From: JACCSI01 sp035575715
GTDB taxonomy: Bacteria; Acidobacteriota; Vicinamibacteria; Vicinamibacterales; UBA2999
Length of the DNA: 64,000 bases
Reading direction: 5' to 3'
NCBI GenBank assembly: GCA_035575715.1
Contig: DATLXN010000020.1
Location: forward strand, 124,001-188,000
Part shown: one piece after another, positions 41,144-50,224 of the stretch
Layout of the letters: each line of letters opens with the position of its first letter
Position numbering within the stretch: position 1 is the first letter of the stretch
Made by a program: the position numbers and the translations under genes
The notes under the pieces: generated by a model
What the model saw: only the letters and a program-made list of their open reading frames with translations
Database searches by the model: none
What the model was told of the DNA's origin: nothing

Positions 41144-42508
41144 GTGGATGTGACGACCAGCAGCACCGCAATCGCCCGGGCGGCGGCCATTCAGTGGTAC
41201 CAAAAGAATCGTGTGCGCACAGCGCAACTGTTCGACCTGCTGACCGACGAAGCGTATTACGCGCAACCGATCTCACTGCGCCACCCGATCGTGTTCTACG
41301 AGGGCCACCTCCCCGCATTCAGCTTAAACACGTTGGTGAAGAAAGCCCTGCACCGCCCCGGCCTCGATGAGCACCTGGAGCGCCTGTTCGCCCGCGGCAT
41401 CGATCCGGACGAGGCCTCCGATGCGTCGGGCAAACCCTTCGCCTGGCCCGAGCGCGGACGAGTCAAGGAGTTCGTCGCCGCGGCCGATGCGTTGGTCCTT
41501 GACGCACTGGCTCATGCCGACCTTGAAGTGACCGGTGATCCACTTCTCGATCGGTCCGACGCCGTGTTCACGATCCTCGAACACGAAGCGATGCATCAGG
41601 AAACCCTGCTCTACATGTGGCATCGTCTGCCATTCGAACAAAAGCGGAGGCCGGATTATTACCGGGTCGTCGGCACCGGCACTGGCACCTTGCCCGGCAC
41701 CGGTGGCGGCAACACGCACGACGAAGTCATGGTCCCGGCGGGTGCCGCTCGCCTCGGCGCCACGCGCGGCGAGATCCCGTTCGGGTGGGACAACGAGTTT
41801 GGCTCAGTCGACCTCGCGGTCGAGAGTTTTGCGATCGATCGGCGCAACGTCACCAACGCCGACTTCCTCGCCTTCGTCAATGACGGCGGCTACCGCCGTA
41901 GCGAATTGTGGACCTCGGACGATTGGCAGTGGCTCCAGGAACACCGCGTACTGCACCCGGCGTTCTGGGAACGCGACGGCGAGTCGTGGCAATGGCGCGG
42001 CATGTTCGAGCGCTTCCCGCTCCCGCCGGAGTGGCCGGTCTATGTCAGTTACGCGGAAGCGAGCGCCTATGCGCGGTGGCGCCGGCGCCGCCTGCCGACC
42101 GAGGCCGAGTTCGACCGCGCAGCATTCGGCTCGCCCACCGGCGACGCGCGCCGGTTTCCGTGGGGCAATGACGCGCCGACCGCCGCGCACGGCGTCTTCG
42201 ATTTCACCACATGGGATCCGCAACCGGTCGGCAGCCACCCGCGCGGCCGCTCGGCATGGGGCATCGACGATCTCGTGGGCAACGGCTGGGAGTGGACCTC
42301 GTCGATCTTCCGGCCGTTTCCCGGCTTTGCCGCGAGTGCGTCGTATCCCGAATACTCCGCTGATTTTTTCGACGAATCACATTACGTGATGAAGGGCGGC
42401 TCCCCTGCGACCGCGCAGGAGTTGCTGCGGCCAACGTTCCGCAACTGGTTCCGGCCGCGCTATCCCTACGTCTACGCCACGTTCCGCACCGTGCGCGAGG
42501 ATCTGTGA
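41144..42508 (+). CDS. egtB: EgtB-like sulfoxide synthase (DinB plus FGE-sulfatase domains)
   Basis: 454 residues; start GTG 41144 or 41150, as no ATG fits. An N-terminal DinB-like domain supplies iron ligands (FYEGHLPAF and LEHEAMHQETLLY, an HxxxHxE motif). The C-terminal FGE-sulfatase/C-lectin domain follows (AIDRRNVTNADFLAFV, LPTEAEFDRAAFG, NGWEWTSS, KGGSPAT and FRNWFRPRYPY). EgtB joins a sulfur donor to hercynine with O2. The GHLPAF form differs from mycobacterial EgtB, and SenA (selenoneine) proteins are close relatives, so the donor is not certain. The stop overlaps the egtD start by 4 bp (GTGA), linking it to hercynine synthesis. Confidence 0.83.
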   Translation: MDVTTSSTAIARAAAIQWYQKNRVRTAQLFDLLTDEAYYAQPISLRHPIVFYEGHLPAFSLNTLVKKALHRPGLDEHLERLFARGIDPDEASDASGKPFAWPERGRVKEFVAAADALVLDALAHADLEVTGDPLLDRSDAVFTILEHEAMHQETLLYMWHRLPFEQKRRPDYYRVVGTGTGTLPGTGGGNTHDEVMVPAGAARLGATRGEIPFGWDNEFGSVDLAVESFAIDRRNVTNADFLAFVNDGGYRRSELWTSDDWQWLQEHRVLHPAFWERDGESWQWRGMFERFPLPPEWPVYVSYAEASAYARWRRRRLPTEAEFDRAAFGSPTGDARRFPWGNDAPTAAHGVFDFTTWDPQPVGSHPRGRSAWGIDDLVGNGWEWTSSIFRPFPGFAASASYPEYSADFFDESHYVMKGGSPATAQELLRPTFRNWFRPRYPYVYATFRTVREDL

Positions 42509-43473
42509 TCACCGGCCCGACAACGCTCAACGCCGCAGAGACGCTGGCGGCGGAAGTCGGTTACTACCTGACGCAGACACCGCGCCAGCTGCCGTCGCGG
42601 GCGCTCTACGACACGCTCGGCTCGGCCCTCTTCGACGCGATCTGCCATCTGCCGTGGTACCCGGTCACGCGGGCCGAGCGCCGATTGATTGGCGAGTGCC
42701 GCACGGCAATTCTCGACGCCGCCGGACGCCCGGCGCGGGTCATCGAGTTGGGTCCCGGCAATGGCGACAAGCTGGATCTGTTGCTCGGGCCGCTTGACCA
42801 CCCGCATGGCATCACCCATGTCGACCTCGTCGACGTCTCGCCCTCGGCGCTGTCTGCGGCGACGCGATTGATCAGTGAGGGCCGCCACCTGACCGTCGCC
42901 CCGCACGCCTATCGTTACGAAGACGGGCTCGCGCGCGCCGTCTCCAGCCGCGCCGATGATCGGCCCGTAGCGGTCATCTTCCTGGGATCCAACATCGGTA
43001 ATTTTGACCCGCCCGGCGCGACGTCGTTCCTCGAAACCATTCGGTCATCGCTGCGCGCAGACGATGCGTTGGTGATTGGCGCCGACCTGGTCAAGCCGGA
43101 ACGCGATTTGGTCCTGGCCTACGACGATCCGCTCGGCGTGACAGCGGCGTTCAATAAAAACCTGCTCGTCCACCTCAATCGCGAGCTGGCTGCGACGTTC
43201 GACATCTCGCGCTTCGCGCATCGCGCCTTGTGGAACAGCGCGCAGTCACGCGTCGAGATGCATCTCATCAGTGATGGCCGGCAGAGCGTCGAGATTCCGA
43301 AGGCGGGCGTTGCGTTTGACTTGCGCGCCGGCGAGTCGATCTGGACCGAGAGCTCCTACAAGTACGAGATCCGCACCTTCGAAGCGATGTTGCGCCGCGC
43401 CGGCTTTACGCCGGCGCAGCACTGGATCGATCGCGAAGGTCAGTTTTTATTGGTCGCCGCCCGGGCCAGTTAA
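42505..43473 (+). CDS. egtD: L-histidine N-alpha-methyltransferase (hercynine synthase)
   Basis: 322 residues, GTG start overlapping the egtB stop. It trimethylates histidine with three SAM to give hercynine, the first step to ergothioneine. Blocks are QLPSRALYDTLGSALFDAIC, WYPVTRAERRLI, the SAM motif VIELGPGNGDKLDLLL, IFLGSNIGNF and YDDPLGVTAAFNKNLLVHLNREL, all characteristic of EgtD. With egtB it forms a two-gene ergothioneine operon; egtA, egtC and egtE are not in the window. Confidence 0.95.
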   Translation: MITGPTTLNAAETLAAEVGYYLTQTPRQLPSRALYDTLGSALFDAICHLPWYPVTRAERRLIGECRTAILDAAGRPARVIELGPGNGDKLDLLLGPLDHPHGITHVDLVDVSPSALSAATRLISEGRHLTVAPHAYRYEDGLARAVSSRADDRPVAVIFLGSNIGNFDPPGATSFLETIRSSLRADDALVIGADLVKPERDLVLAYDDPLGVTAAFNKNLLVHLNRELAATFDISRFAHRALWNSAQSRVEMHLISDGRQSVEIPKAGVAFDLRAGESIWTESSYKYEIRTFEAMLRRAGFTPAQHWIDREGQFLLVAARAS

Positions 43474-43477
43474 CACA

Positions 43478-43640
43478 GGACCCGACGGGCACGACCGCGG
43501 CGCGTGGGACCCGCCCTGCGGGCGGGCACGACCGCTTGGCGGCGGGACCGGCGGCGCTTCGCGCGCCGGCAGGACCTCGCCGTTCGGCTCGGTCACCGCA
43601 CCCGGCGCCTGGCGCCCGGCATTCAGCACACCGCACGTCT
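43478..43640. repeat. GC-rich intergenic palindrome cluster, copy D
   Basis: Between the convergent egtD and TonB receptor genes there is a chain of hairpins: GGGACCCGCCCTGCGGGCGGG, GGCGGCGCTTCGCGCGCC and CGGCGCCTGGCGCCCGG, with AGGAC boundaries. The design resembles copies A-C. No gene is seen. Confidence 0.65.
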
Positions 43641-43645
43641 AGCGA

Positions 43646-46600
43646 TCAACGCCACATCACACGGAACCCGAACTGAATCTCACGTGGCGCGCGCGTGCCT
43701 GTCAGCTGGCCAAATCGACCTGCGGAAGTGCACGTGAGATCAGCAGCGGACGTGCAGGTGTTCTGGATCGTCCCCGGATCGAATTGCGTCTTGTTGAATG
43801 CGTTGATGAAGTCCGCGCGGAACTGCAGGCGCAGGCCTTGAGCGGCGTACCAGTTCTTCGAAAGTGTAATGTCCCACTGATGCACTCCGGGTAAGCGGAA
43901 GATCGCGCGACCCGTGGTGCCGTAGGTACCGTCAGCGGGTGAGGCAAACGCGGCCGGGTTGAACCAATAGACGCCGCCAGGAACGTTCGCTGGCAACCCG
44001 GCCAAGGGGTCGCCTTGCTGATTGACACGAATGCCGCGGCGGTTGCCGTTGGTGCTGCCGTTCACCACTCGCGAGATCGGTGGACCGGACCACATCTGCG
44101 TGATGCCGGCCACCTGCCACCCGCCCAATGTGGCCCGCGCCAGGCCGTTCCCTTCCCGGAAGAACGGCAGTTCATACACGTAGTTGAACGTCAACACATG
44201 GGTGCGATCGCTCCGCGCGATGGCATACTCCGCGGCCAAGTCGAGTGGGTTCTGGGGCAGGTCGACCGCGTCGCGATCATTCGTCGCATCGGTCTTGGTG
44301 CGACTCAACGTGTAGGCGACGCTGAGCAACCCGGCCCGCCCATGGTCATGACGGAAGCTCGCCAGCAGGCCGTTGTAGCGCGACCTGGCGGTCGTCTGCC
44401 GGAGATTAATGCCGCCGTAGCCCTGATACGGCCGCGCCTGATTGACGACACCGATCCGCACGACGTCCTGGACCTGGGCCTGGTTGATATCGACAGGCTG
44501 AATCAGATTGTCGCCGGCCGAGCCGAGATAGCCGATGTCGATCATGCCTCGCTTGTAGAGTTCGCGCTGGATGCCGACGTTCCACTGCTGAATACGCGGT
44601 GTTTCGAACGTATCACTGGTGGCGATCAAGCTCTGCACGGGCCGGGTCGCGGCCGATCCGGCCCCCGGGTTCGACAATTGCGGATTCAACACCAACGGCG
44701 TTGAGACGAACGGCGGATTAACAAACGCGTTCTGCAGAAAGATCCCGGTAAGCACCTGGTCGTAATACACCCCGTAGGCGCCGCGCGCGATTGTTTTACC
44801 GTTCGAGAACAGGTCCCATGACAGGCCGACGCGCGGCTGGAGATTGTTCTTGTCGGTGCTGTAAATCGCGCGTCCATGACGGGAATTCTGCCCCGCGACG
44901 ACAATGCCGTTGAGCGGATCGCCGGTCCCGACGACCACCAGTCCGGCCGCGTTGACCTGTGCCGCCCGCGCTGCGCTATACAGCGTCGGATCGAAGTTGG
45001 TCAGGATGTCATTGGCGTCTTTGACCGGCGGATAGAGCGCGTAGCGCACACCGTACTCGAGCGTCACGTTCGGCGCGAAGCGCCACGCATCCTGGACGAA
45101 AAACTCGTTGCGATTGACGCGAATATTCGCATCCACCTCGATCGCCGGTTCGGTGTACTCGCAGTTGGTGCCGCAGCTGCCGTCCCGGTTGCCTCGCAGG
45201 AAGTGCTGGAAGGCGGTGAACCCGCCTCCCGCACGGAAGCTGAAGCTCCCTTGGGTGCCGCTGCCGGAAATCTCGTTCTTCTGTTCGAACGTCACCAACA
45301 TTCCCGCCTTGTACGAGTGGCTGCCACGCTGCCAGGAGAGGTTGTCGGTGAAGCTCAGATTCTTGTAATCGTTGTCGAATAACTGGTTCGCGCCGATGGC
45401 GGAGAGGATACCCGGCAGTTGTATGAACGGAATCAGGCCATTCCGGTTCTCCGGAAACAGCTCCGGAATGGTGATGCCGTAGGAAGTGCGTGTGTTGCGC
45501 GCGTTGTCGCCATACTGCGAGGAGATGGCGTTACTCGAGAATTGAATCGATGCTTCGTTCAGAAGGTTCGACCGGATCGTGCTCGTCAACTGCGCCACGA
45601 AAATCTGACCAGGGACGTCAGTCAGTGACGTCGCCACGTCGGGCACTGCGGTATTGAAAAAGAGCCCGCCGACTTCGGTGGTCTTGGATAAATCGTGGGT
45701 GTATCGTCCGGTCAGCCGCGAGCGGTCGTTCAGTTGCCAGTCGACTCGGATCACTTCCTGACGGGTGTTTTGCCGGTTCGGAATGGAGTGCAGGAAACTG
45801 CCCGCTCCGGTATTCGGCGCAGGCCAGGCTTGCAGCAGGCGAACGGCATTCGGATCGCGGTCCGCCGGGGCGACGTAGTTCGCATTCAACGGGTCGGTCA
45901 GCCACGCCGGATCAGGCACCAGCGCTGACGCATCGGATGGCTTGCTGATCTTCCGCCACTCCTGGGACCAGAAGAAAAACACGCGGTCCTTCACCACCGG
46001 GCCACCCAACGTGTAGCCGAAATTGTTGTAGTCCAGCGGCACCGGGTTGTCGCGGATCAGCGGCGCCGAGCTCTGCTTCCGGAAAAAACTATTCTCGTTG
46101 AACTTGTCGTCCCGATAGTACTCGTAGCCGCTGCCGCGAAACACATTGCTGCCCGACTTGGTGATGACGTTGATGATGCCGCCGCCGCTGCGTGGCCATT
46201 CGGCGTTGTAGCCGCTGGTGATGATCTTGAACTCCTCGACGAGTCGAGGGTGGGCGTGGCCAGCAGCGTGACGTTCGATCCGGTGTCCACAATCGACGCC
46301 CCGTCGACGAGCCAGTTCACGGAGTTGCGCCGATTGCCGCCGATCGACAGGCTGACGGTGCTCGCCAGACCGATGCCGACTTCATCGGGCAGCGACGAGC
46401 TCACGCCGGGCACCAGGGTGGCGAGCTGCACGAAATTGCGATTGTTGAGCGGAAGCTCGCCGACCTGTGTCGCGCCCATCAGGTTCTGCACTGCCGAGGT
46501 TGTCTGAATCAGCGAGGTGGCCCCGACCACTTCGACGACCTCCGCCAACTCGCCGACCGCGAGCGATCCATCCACTTGCACCCTGTCGTTGACGTGCAGT

Positions 46601-46887
46601 TCGACGGCCCGAGCGCTGTGCGTCTTGAACCCTGACAATGTGAACGTGACGTCATACGTGCCGATCGGCAGGTACGAAATCGCGAAACCGCCGTCCTCCG
46701 CCGTGGTGGCTTCCTTGGTGAGGCCGGTCTGTTGGTGTCGAGCCACCACGGCAACCCCGGGTAGGACGCCATCGGTCTGGTCGGTAGCCTTGCCAACAAT
46801 GGTGCCAGTGGTTTCCTGGGCGCGGGATAACGACGGTGTGACAAGACACAGGGTAAACAGGCTAACCAGGAGATAACGGGTGCGCAT
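43646..46887 (-). pseudogene. Oar-like TonB-dependent receptor with a single-base frameshift
   Basis: The N-terminal part (start ATG 46887 with AAGGAG upstream) has a signal peptide and a carboxypeptidase-regulatory-like domain (GTIVGKATDQTDGVLPG, then EDGGFAISYLPIGTYDV) and leads into the plug (LPLNNRNFVQLATLVPGV, VDGASIVDTGSN). At about 46240, after TPTLDS, the frame breaks. The expected continuation VEEFKIITSGYNAEWP is found one frame over and runs on as the barrel to the stop at 43646 (REIQFGFRVMWR). One missing base in GACTCGTCGAGG explains it. The joined protein would be about 1080 residues. Such receptors import large ligands, often sugars, in Acidobacteriota. It may be a true pseudogene, phase-variable, or a sequencing error. 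Confidence 0.85.
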
Positions 46888-46938
46888 AACGCTCCTTTTC
46901 GAGCGCAAGGGTAACAGAGATGTCCGCGCTGTGACGTC

Positions 46939-47289
46939 TCAATTACGCAAAGTCAGTCCGCGGCCGGCCTTACGCGCCTCTTCGTCTTGGTATTCCATCT
47001 CCTTGCCGGAACGGGTCTGGACGATCGTCAGCGTGGTGCGGATGATGTCCTTACCAAGTTCGAGCACCGCCGCCTGTTCTTTGCCGGCGGCGTCCTTGTA
47101 GGTCAGCGTCATGAAGTGATTGCGTTTCTTCGAAAACAGCGCCAGCGGGCTGATCATGATCGCCATGCCGACGCGGCGGCCGGCCTTCTGGCCGTACTCG
47201 ATGCCGGTGATCGCCGCGTACGGCACGGTGATGTCGAGCGGGTTCTGATCGCCGAGAAGGTTCCGACCACGAGGTTCGCGCAGATTCAC
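46939..47289 (-). CDS. C-terminal part of an acidobacterial hypothetical protein, probably truncated
   Basis: 116 residues. The visible fold begins abruptly: after a non-family start (MNLREPRGRNLLGDQNPL) it reads ITVPYAAITGIEYGQKAGRRVG, then LALFSKKRNHFMTLTYKDAAG, and ends EMEYQDEEARKAGRG. This resembles the second half of a conserved secreted protein with a PH-like sheet; the expected N-terminal signal and first strands are absent. The truncation point (about 47280) coincides with the start of a TPR remnant on the other strand, so a rearrangement probably cut the gene. No function can be given. Confidence 0.55.
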   Translation of the reverse strand: MNLREPRGRNLLGDQNPLDITVPYAAITGIEYGQKAGRRVGMAIMISPLALFSKKRNHFMTLTYKDAAGKEQAAVLELGKDIIRTTLTIVQTRSGKEMEYQDEEARKAGRGLTLRN

Positions 47290-47295
47290 GCACCG

Positions 47296-47390
47296 CTTGG
47301 CGAGGTCGACGAGGCGATGGAATGGCTGGAGCGGGCCTATGCCGAGGCTGCCGTGCTAAGATTTATGTTCCTCACCAAGCCGGCGTAGCT
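47296..47390 (+). pseudogene. Remnant of a tetratricopeptide-repeat gene 3' end
   Basis: Just before the tRNA the plus strand encodes LGEVDEAMEWLERAYAEAAVL, a clear TPR helix pair of the kind ending large acidobacterial TPR/kinase proteins. The frame has no matching upstream coding and runs out within the tRNA. It is read as a leftover of a gene broken by rearrangement at this tRNA. Confidence 0.5.
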
Positions 47391-47454
47391 CAGTTGGTAG
47401 AGCAGCTGATTCGTAATCAGCAGGTCAGCGGTTCGAGCCCGCTTGCCGGCTCCA
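47379..47454 (+). tRNA. tRNA-Thr (anticodon CGT), CCA encoded
   Basis: A complete 76-base cloverleaf is seen. Acceptor GCCGGCG pairs with TGCCGGC (one G-T). The D arm is GCTC...GAGC. The anticodon stem is GCTGA/TCAGC with loop TTCGTAA, anticodon CGT reading ACG. The T arm is AGCGG-TTCGAGC-CCGCT. Discriminator T and CCA are encoded. tRNA 3' ends are favoured integration sites, and foreign-looking DNA begins right after it. Confidence 0.96.
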
Positions 47455-47720
47455 GTTTTCCTCAAGCAAAGCGGGTGTCCCCGCCCAATTTCTAACGAAC
47501 GCTGTGGAACTTTTATTAGCAGCGCTGCGGGGACTTGTGCGGAAAAAGCGAGCGCACGCAAGCCCTAGTAGACGGACGCGTTGTTTCGATTTCCCCGCTT
47601 CGAGTGCGACCGCAAACTATATTTTTTTCACAGCGGTTTTGCCGTGTCCATGGCTGCTGGGGGTGCTAAGTTGGGCGGCATCTCGTTGACCTATTGACGT
47701 TGTAGAAATGGAGAAACAAA
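47455..47720. other. 266-bp A/T-richer spacer after tRNA-Thr with a GTCCCCGC inverted repeat
   Basis: Lower in GC than the chromosome to its left. GTCCCCGC (47477-47484) and GCGGGGAC (47527-47534) are perfect inverted arms, REP-like in style. A T-run (ATATTTTTTTC) occurs near 47620. Near the end, GGAG (about 47710) precedes the GTG start of the next gene. No convincing promoter or gene is visible. Confidence 0.5.
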
Positions 47721-48428
47721 GTGCACAAACCCCGTAGAACAATTGCCGCCGTCGCTTTTTGCTTGGTCGCGTATCTCGGCGTTGCCGAGATGGCGGGTGT
47801 CATCGCGGACGCCCGGCCAGCGTGTGAGCGAGCCGTCGAATTCGTAAGAGTCCATGCGAGCCAATTGCCCACTACCCTTGACGGCATTCGCGCGTTTCCG
47901 CCAAGCTTTCGGCCCTATCTGTTCGAGCGCCTCACTGATGACCAGAAGAGCGAGTTCTGGCGAACGCATTTGAGCCGGTATGTCGGTCAGCACCGGAACA
48001 CGCTCAGCGGAGCGCAGTTGCAGTACCTCGAAGAAAGTTACGCGTATCTAGAACCGACGGTGTTCGCGAACGTTGAACAGGAACGATCAAATCGCAACCA
48101 TTTCAAAATGCAAGCGATCGACCTGTTCGGTAAAGGAGGCGCATACGAACTCGGGGTGTATGTTGGCGACCAGACGGTTGCGGGAGCCAATCTCGTCTCA
48201 GCTCAGGCGACCGCCGTGGAGTGGGTTATCGAAACCTCCCGCGAGATCAGCGCACAGTTCGAGACGTTTGCTACTACGTGCACCTGCTCGCAGATTGACG
48301 ATTGGTGTTCACCCTACCCGACCTCTCCCACGATGACCTGTGTCCAGCCCGAGGAGCGTTGCACTATGACGTCCTCTGGCTGCGGTTGGTGGACAGCGGA
48401 GGCATGTACCGGCAACTGCAGACCCTAA
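47721..48428 (+). CDS. Fulvocin-C-related bacteriocin precursor-like secreted protein
   Basis: 235 residues, GTG start with GGAG seven bases upstream. A hydrophobic signal or anchor lies at residues 8-28. A helical middle domain (ACERAVEFVRVHASQLPTTL, then FERLTDDQKSEFWRTHL) is followed by a cysteine-rich tail at residues 186-235 with Cys at 187, 189, 196, 207, 214, 221, 229 and 233. Eight cysteines in about 48 residues, beginning CTCS and including SSGCGWW near the end, resemble fulvocin C of Myxococcus fulvus (45 residues, four disulfides, with CSCS and TGCGTGW). The large N-terminal part would be a leader or chaperone-like pro-region. Activity is inferred. The gene lies right after tRNA-Thr, consistent with an acquired cassette. 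Confidence 0.65.
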   Translation: MHKPRRTIAAVAFCLVAYLGVAEMAGVIADARPACERAVEFVRVHASQLPTTLDGIRAFPPSFRPYLFERLTDDQKSEFWRTHLSRYVGQHRNTLSGAQLQYLEESYAYLEPTVFANVEQERSNRNHFKMQAIDLFGKGGAYELGVYVGDQTVAGANLVSAQATAVEWVIETSREISAQFETFATTCTCSQIDDWCSPYPTSPTMTCVQPEERCTMTSSGCGWWTAEACTGNCRP

Positions 48429-48575
48429 GAACCCACCGTCTCGATACGGAGAGCCGGGCAGCCATGTGTGCCGCTTCACAACAGGAACGCATGCTGCCTC
48501 GGCTCTTCGCGCTACCGTTCGGTTAGAAGCGTCGTTCCGCCTTATTAACGTATCATTCACTACAGGAGAACGTCC

Positions 48576-49133
48576 ATGAGCCCAAACGGCAAGTTACGCG
48601 ACATTAACGACCGAGCCGTCGTCCAAGCTGGAGTTTGGAGGGCGTTCGTTGTTATGACATTGATTTTCAGCTCGATTGCATTGCTCTTGTATTGGGGCCG
48701 GCTGGCACTGGCTCTAGAAGTAGACGGTGCCGCGGGCGCCTTGCGGGCAATCGCTCTGTACCTGCCTGGCACGATTGCGATCTCTATGCCGGTCGCGCTG
48801 TTCCTGCTCGGCATCGCATCGAACGGGATGTCAGTGGCGGCAAGCCTTCGCGTCGGCCTGCTGGCCGCCATCCTTAATGTGTTCTTGCTCGGATGGATTG
48901 TGCCCGCGTCGAACGCCGCGACGCTGTCGTTTCTGGGCTCAAGTGTGCGGGATGTACGTGAACTGTCCGTTATGTCACTTATTCAGTCAGACTTTCCCCG
49001 CGCCGCGTCCGAGTTAGTGACCAGAGGTGTAATTGTCTTTGCGTCACTGCTTGCAGCGGTTGCTGGCGTAGCGGCTCGCAAGCAAATATCGCGACTGGTT
49101 ACTGGTGGCGCTGCATTCGAGCCCACGCCGTAA
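48576..49133 (+). CDS. Four-helix membrane protein next to the bacteriocin-like gene (LptF/G-like?)
   Basis: 185 residues; AGGAG lies 7 bases before the ATG. Membrane helices are predicted at about residues 22-44, 57-80, 90-110 and 150-166. The block LYLPGTIAISMPVALFLLGIA and the later LLGWIVPASNAA recall the first half of LptF/LptG (YjgP/YjgQ) permeases, with which it shares proline-containing helices, but it is only half the usual length and the match is weak. Next to the fulvocin-like gene it could be an immunity or export factor. Neither role is proven. Confidence 0.5.
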   Translation: MSPNGKLRDINDRAVVQAGVWRAFVVMTLIFSSIALLLYWGRLALALEVDGAAGALRAIALYLPGTIAISMPVALFLLGIASNGMSVAASLRVGLLAAILNVFLLGWIVPASNAATLSFLGSSVRDVRELSVMSLIQSDFPRAASELVTRGVIVFASLLAAVAGVAARKQISRLVTGGAAFEPTP

Positions 49134-49242
49134 GAATCTCTCGCGACCGTCAGCAATAAGAAGCGCTGAACGACCCCGGCCACCCGTCTCTCGGGCCGAG
49201 TGGATCGAGTTCTAGCGACCGGCGCCCAGCTGCGTCAGCGCA

Positions 49243-49467
49243 TCAACGGCCCATCCGCTGAATCTCGGCTTCCTTGACCACCCACGTCCTCGAGCAGCAC
49301 TTACAGAGATAGACCCACACGCGATACGGGGCCGCGCCGTTGTACGCGAGCAGCTCCGGCCGTTGGGCGGAGTCGCAATTCGGGCAGTCGGGTTTATCCA
49401 TACGGTCACAGTTCTGCAGCCACTCGAGGAGCGCGCGCTCGAGCGCCGCGGTCCCGCCCGTGCACAT
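49243..49467 (-). CDS. Small phage zinc-ribbon protein
   Basis: 74 residues; the ATG directly follows the stop of the preceding gene. An N-terminal helix (TGGTAALERALLEWLQNC) is followed by a zinc-ribbon (CPNC, then YLCKCCSRTW). It is the last gene of the prophage operon on this side. A regulatory or nucleic-acid-binding role is possible. No family was recognised. Confidence 0.6.
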   Translation of the reverse strand: MCTGGTAALERALLEWLQNCDRMDKPDCPNCDSAQRPELLAYNGAAPYRVWVYLCKCCSRTWVVKEAEIQRMGR

Positions 49468-49707
49468 CTACCGGCTCCATGCGACGGTGGCATGCCATCG
49501 AAGGCCCTTCTCCCGGCGGCGTTTCTCCAGCTCCGTCGACAGTTGCCACTGACCTTGCGCGTCCAGGGCGGCGGTGCCGGCCACGCGCACGCCGCGCTCG
49601 TCGACGGTGGCGATCACGGCGACGCTCTTTCCTTTCGGAAGCGCCGCCAAATCGCGGTCGATTTGATCGAGTCCGGATTTCAGAATGCCAGGCGCTTGTT
49701 CGTTCAT
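49468..49707 (-). CDS. Small phage protein of unknown function
   Basis: 79 residues. The start ATG overlaps the stop of the papain-like gene by 4 bp. An N-terminal helix (ILKSGLDQIDRDLAALPKGK) is followed by short beta strands (SVAVIATVDERGVRVAGTAAL). It resembles small proteins found in phage lysis regions, but no name can be given. The coupling by overlap is the main support for its being a gene. Confidence 0.6.
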   Translation of the reverse strand: MNEQAPGILKSGLDQIDRDLAALPKGKSVAVIATVDERGVRVAGTAALDAQGQWQLSTELEKRRREKGLRWHATVAWSR

Positions 49708-50222
49708 GCGGCCTCCGGGCGATCGTTGATGTCCCACACCCGGGTGAAGGCGCCCGACTTCGCGAATTCGCCTGGTGCGACTGAGTCGGCGTCGGTGTCT
49801 TTCGTGAATGGCTCGACGCCGCCGGCGCGCATGAAACGCACGGCGAACTCGGAACAAAACATCTTCCAGTTCTCCGCGCCCTGGCGCTTCGCGTTGAAGA
49901 ACGCAAACAGGCCGATCCAGTCATAGGGCTGACCTTGCACGGTGCGAAACCACGCCCGGGCCGCTTCGATATTGAAGCCGTCGCGCGGTCGGAGCACCCG
50001 GGCAAGGTTCAGCGCCCGGTAGTCGTAGCGATCGACGCCGAGACCATCCCGGGACGCAACGGACTTGCCGGCGCCGTCGTACACCTCGATGTGATTGATC
50101 CGGCTGAAGGTCTTGATCTGAATCGCCCGGGCGATAAAGCCCTTTCCGGAATAGAGCAGAACATCGCCAGCGCGTAGCCGGTTTTGACGTACGTCGCTTG
50201 GTGATCCGTTGGTAAAATCCAT
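49704..50222 (-). CDS. Papain-like (NlpC/P60-YiiX type) cysteine hydrolase of the prophage
   Basis: 172 residues from the ATG at 50222; an upstream GTG at 50234 would overlap the inserted HNH gene. The circularly permuted NlpC/P60 layout is visible: GDVLLYSGKGFIARAIQIKT and the His of INHIEVYDG come first, and the catalytic Cys in MFCSEFAVRFMRAGG comes later. Such enzymes cut peptidoglycan peptides or act on amide bonds. In this position it could help lysis or cell entry. The stop overlaps the next gene by 4 bp. Confidence 0.75.
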   Translation of the reverse strand: MDFTNGSPSDVRQNRLRAGDVLLYSGKGFIARAIQIKTFSRINHIEVYDGAGKSVASRDGLGVDRYDYRALNLARVLRPRDGFNIEAARAWFRTVQGQPYDWIGLFAFFNAKRQGAENWKMFCSEFAVRFMRAGGVEPFTKDTDADSVAPGEFAKSGAFTRVWDINDRPEAA

Positions 50223-50224
50223 AG

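Noticed and set aside
42505..43473. Selenoneine (sen) operon instead of ergothioneine
   Set aside because: No glycosyltransferase (SenB) or selD-like gene is adjacent; egtD is directly coupled, which favours ergothioneine.
47379..47454. Left attachment site of the prophage (attL)
   Set aside because: Plausible, but no second copy of the tRNA 3' end and no integrase lie in the window, so it is not listed as a defined site.
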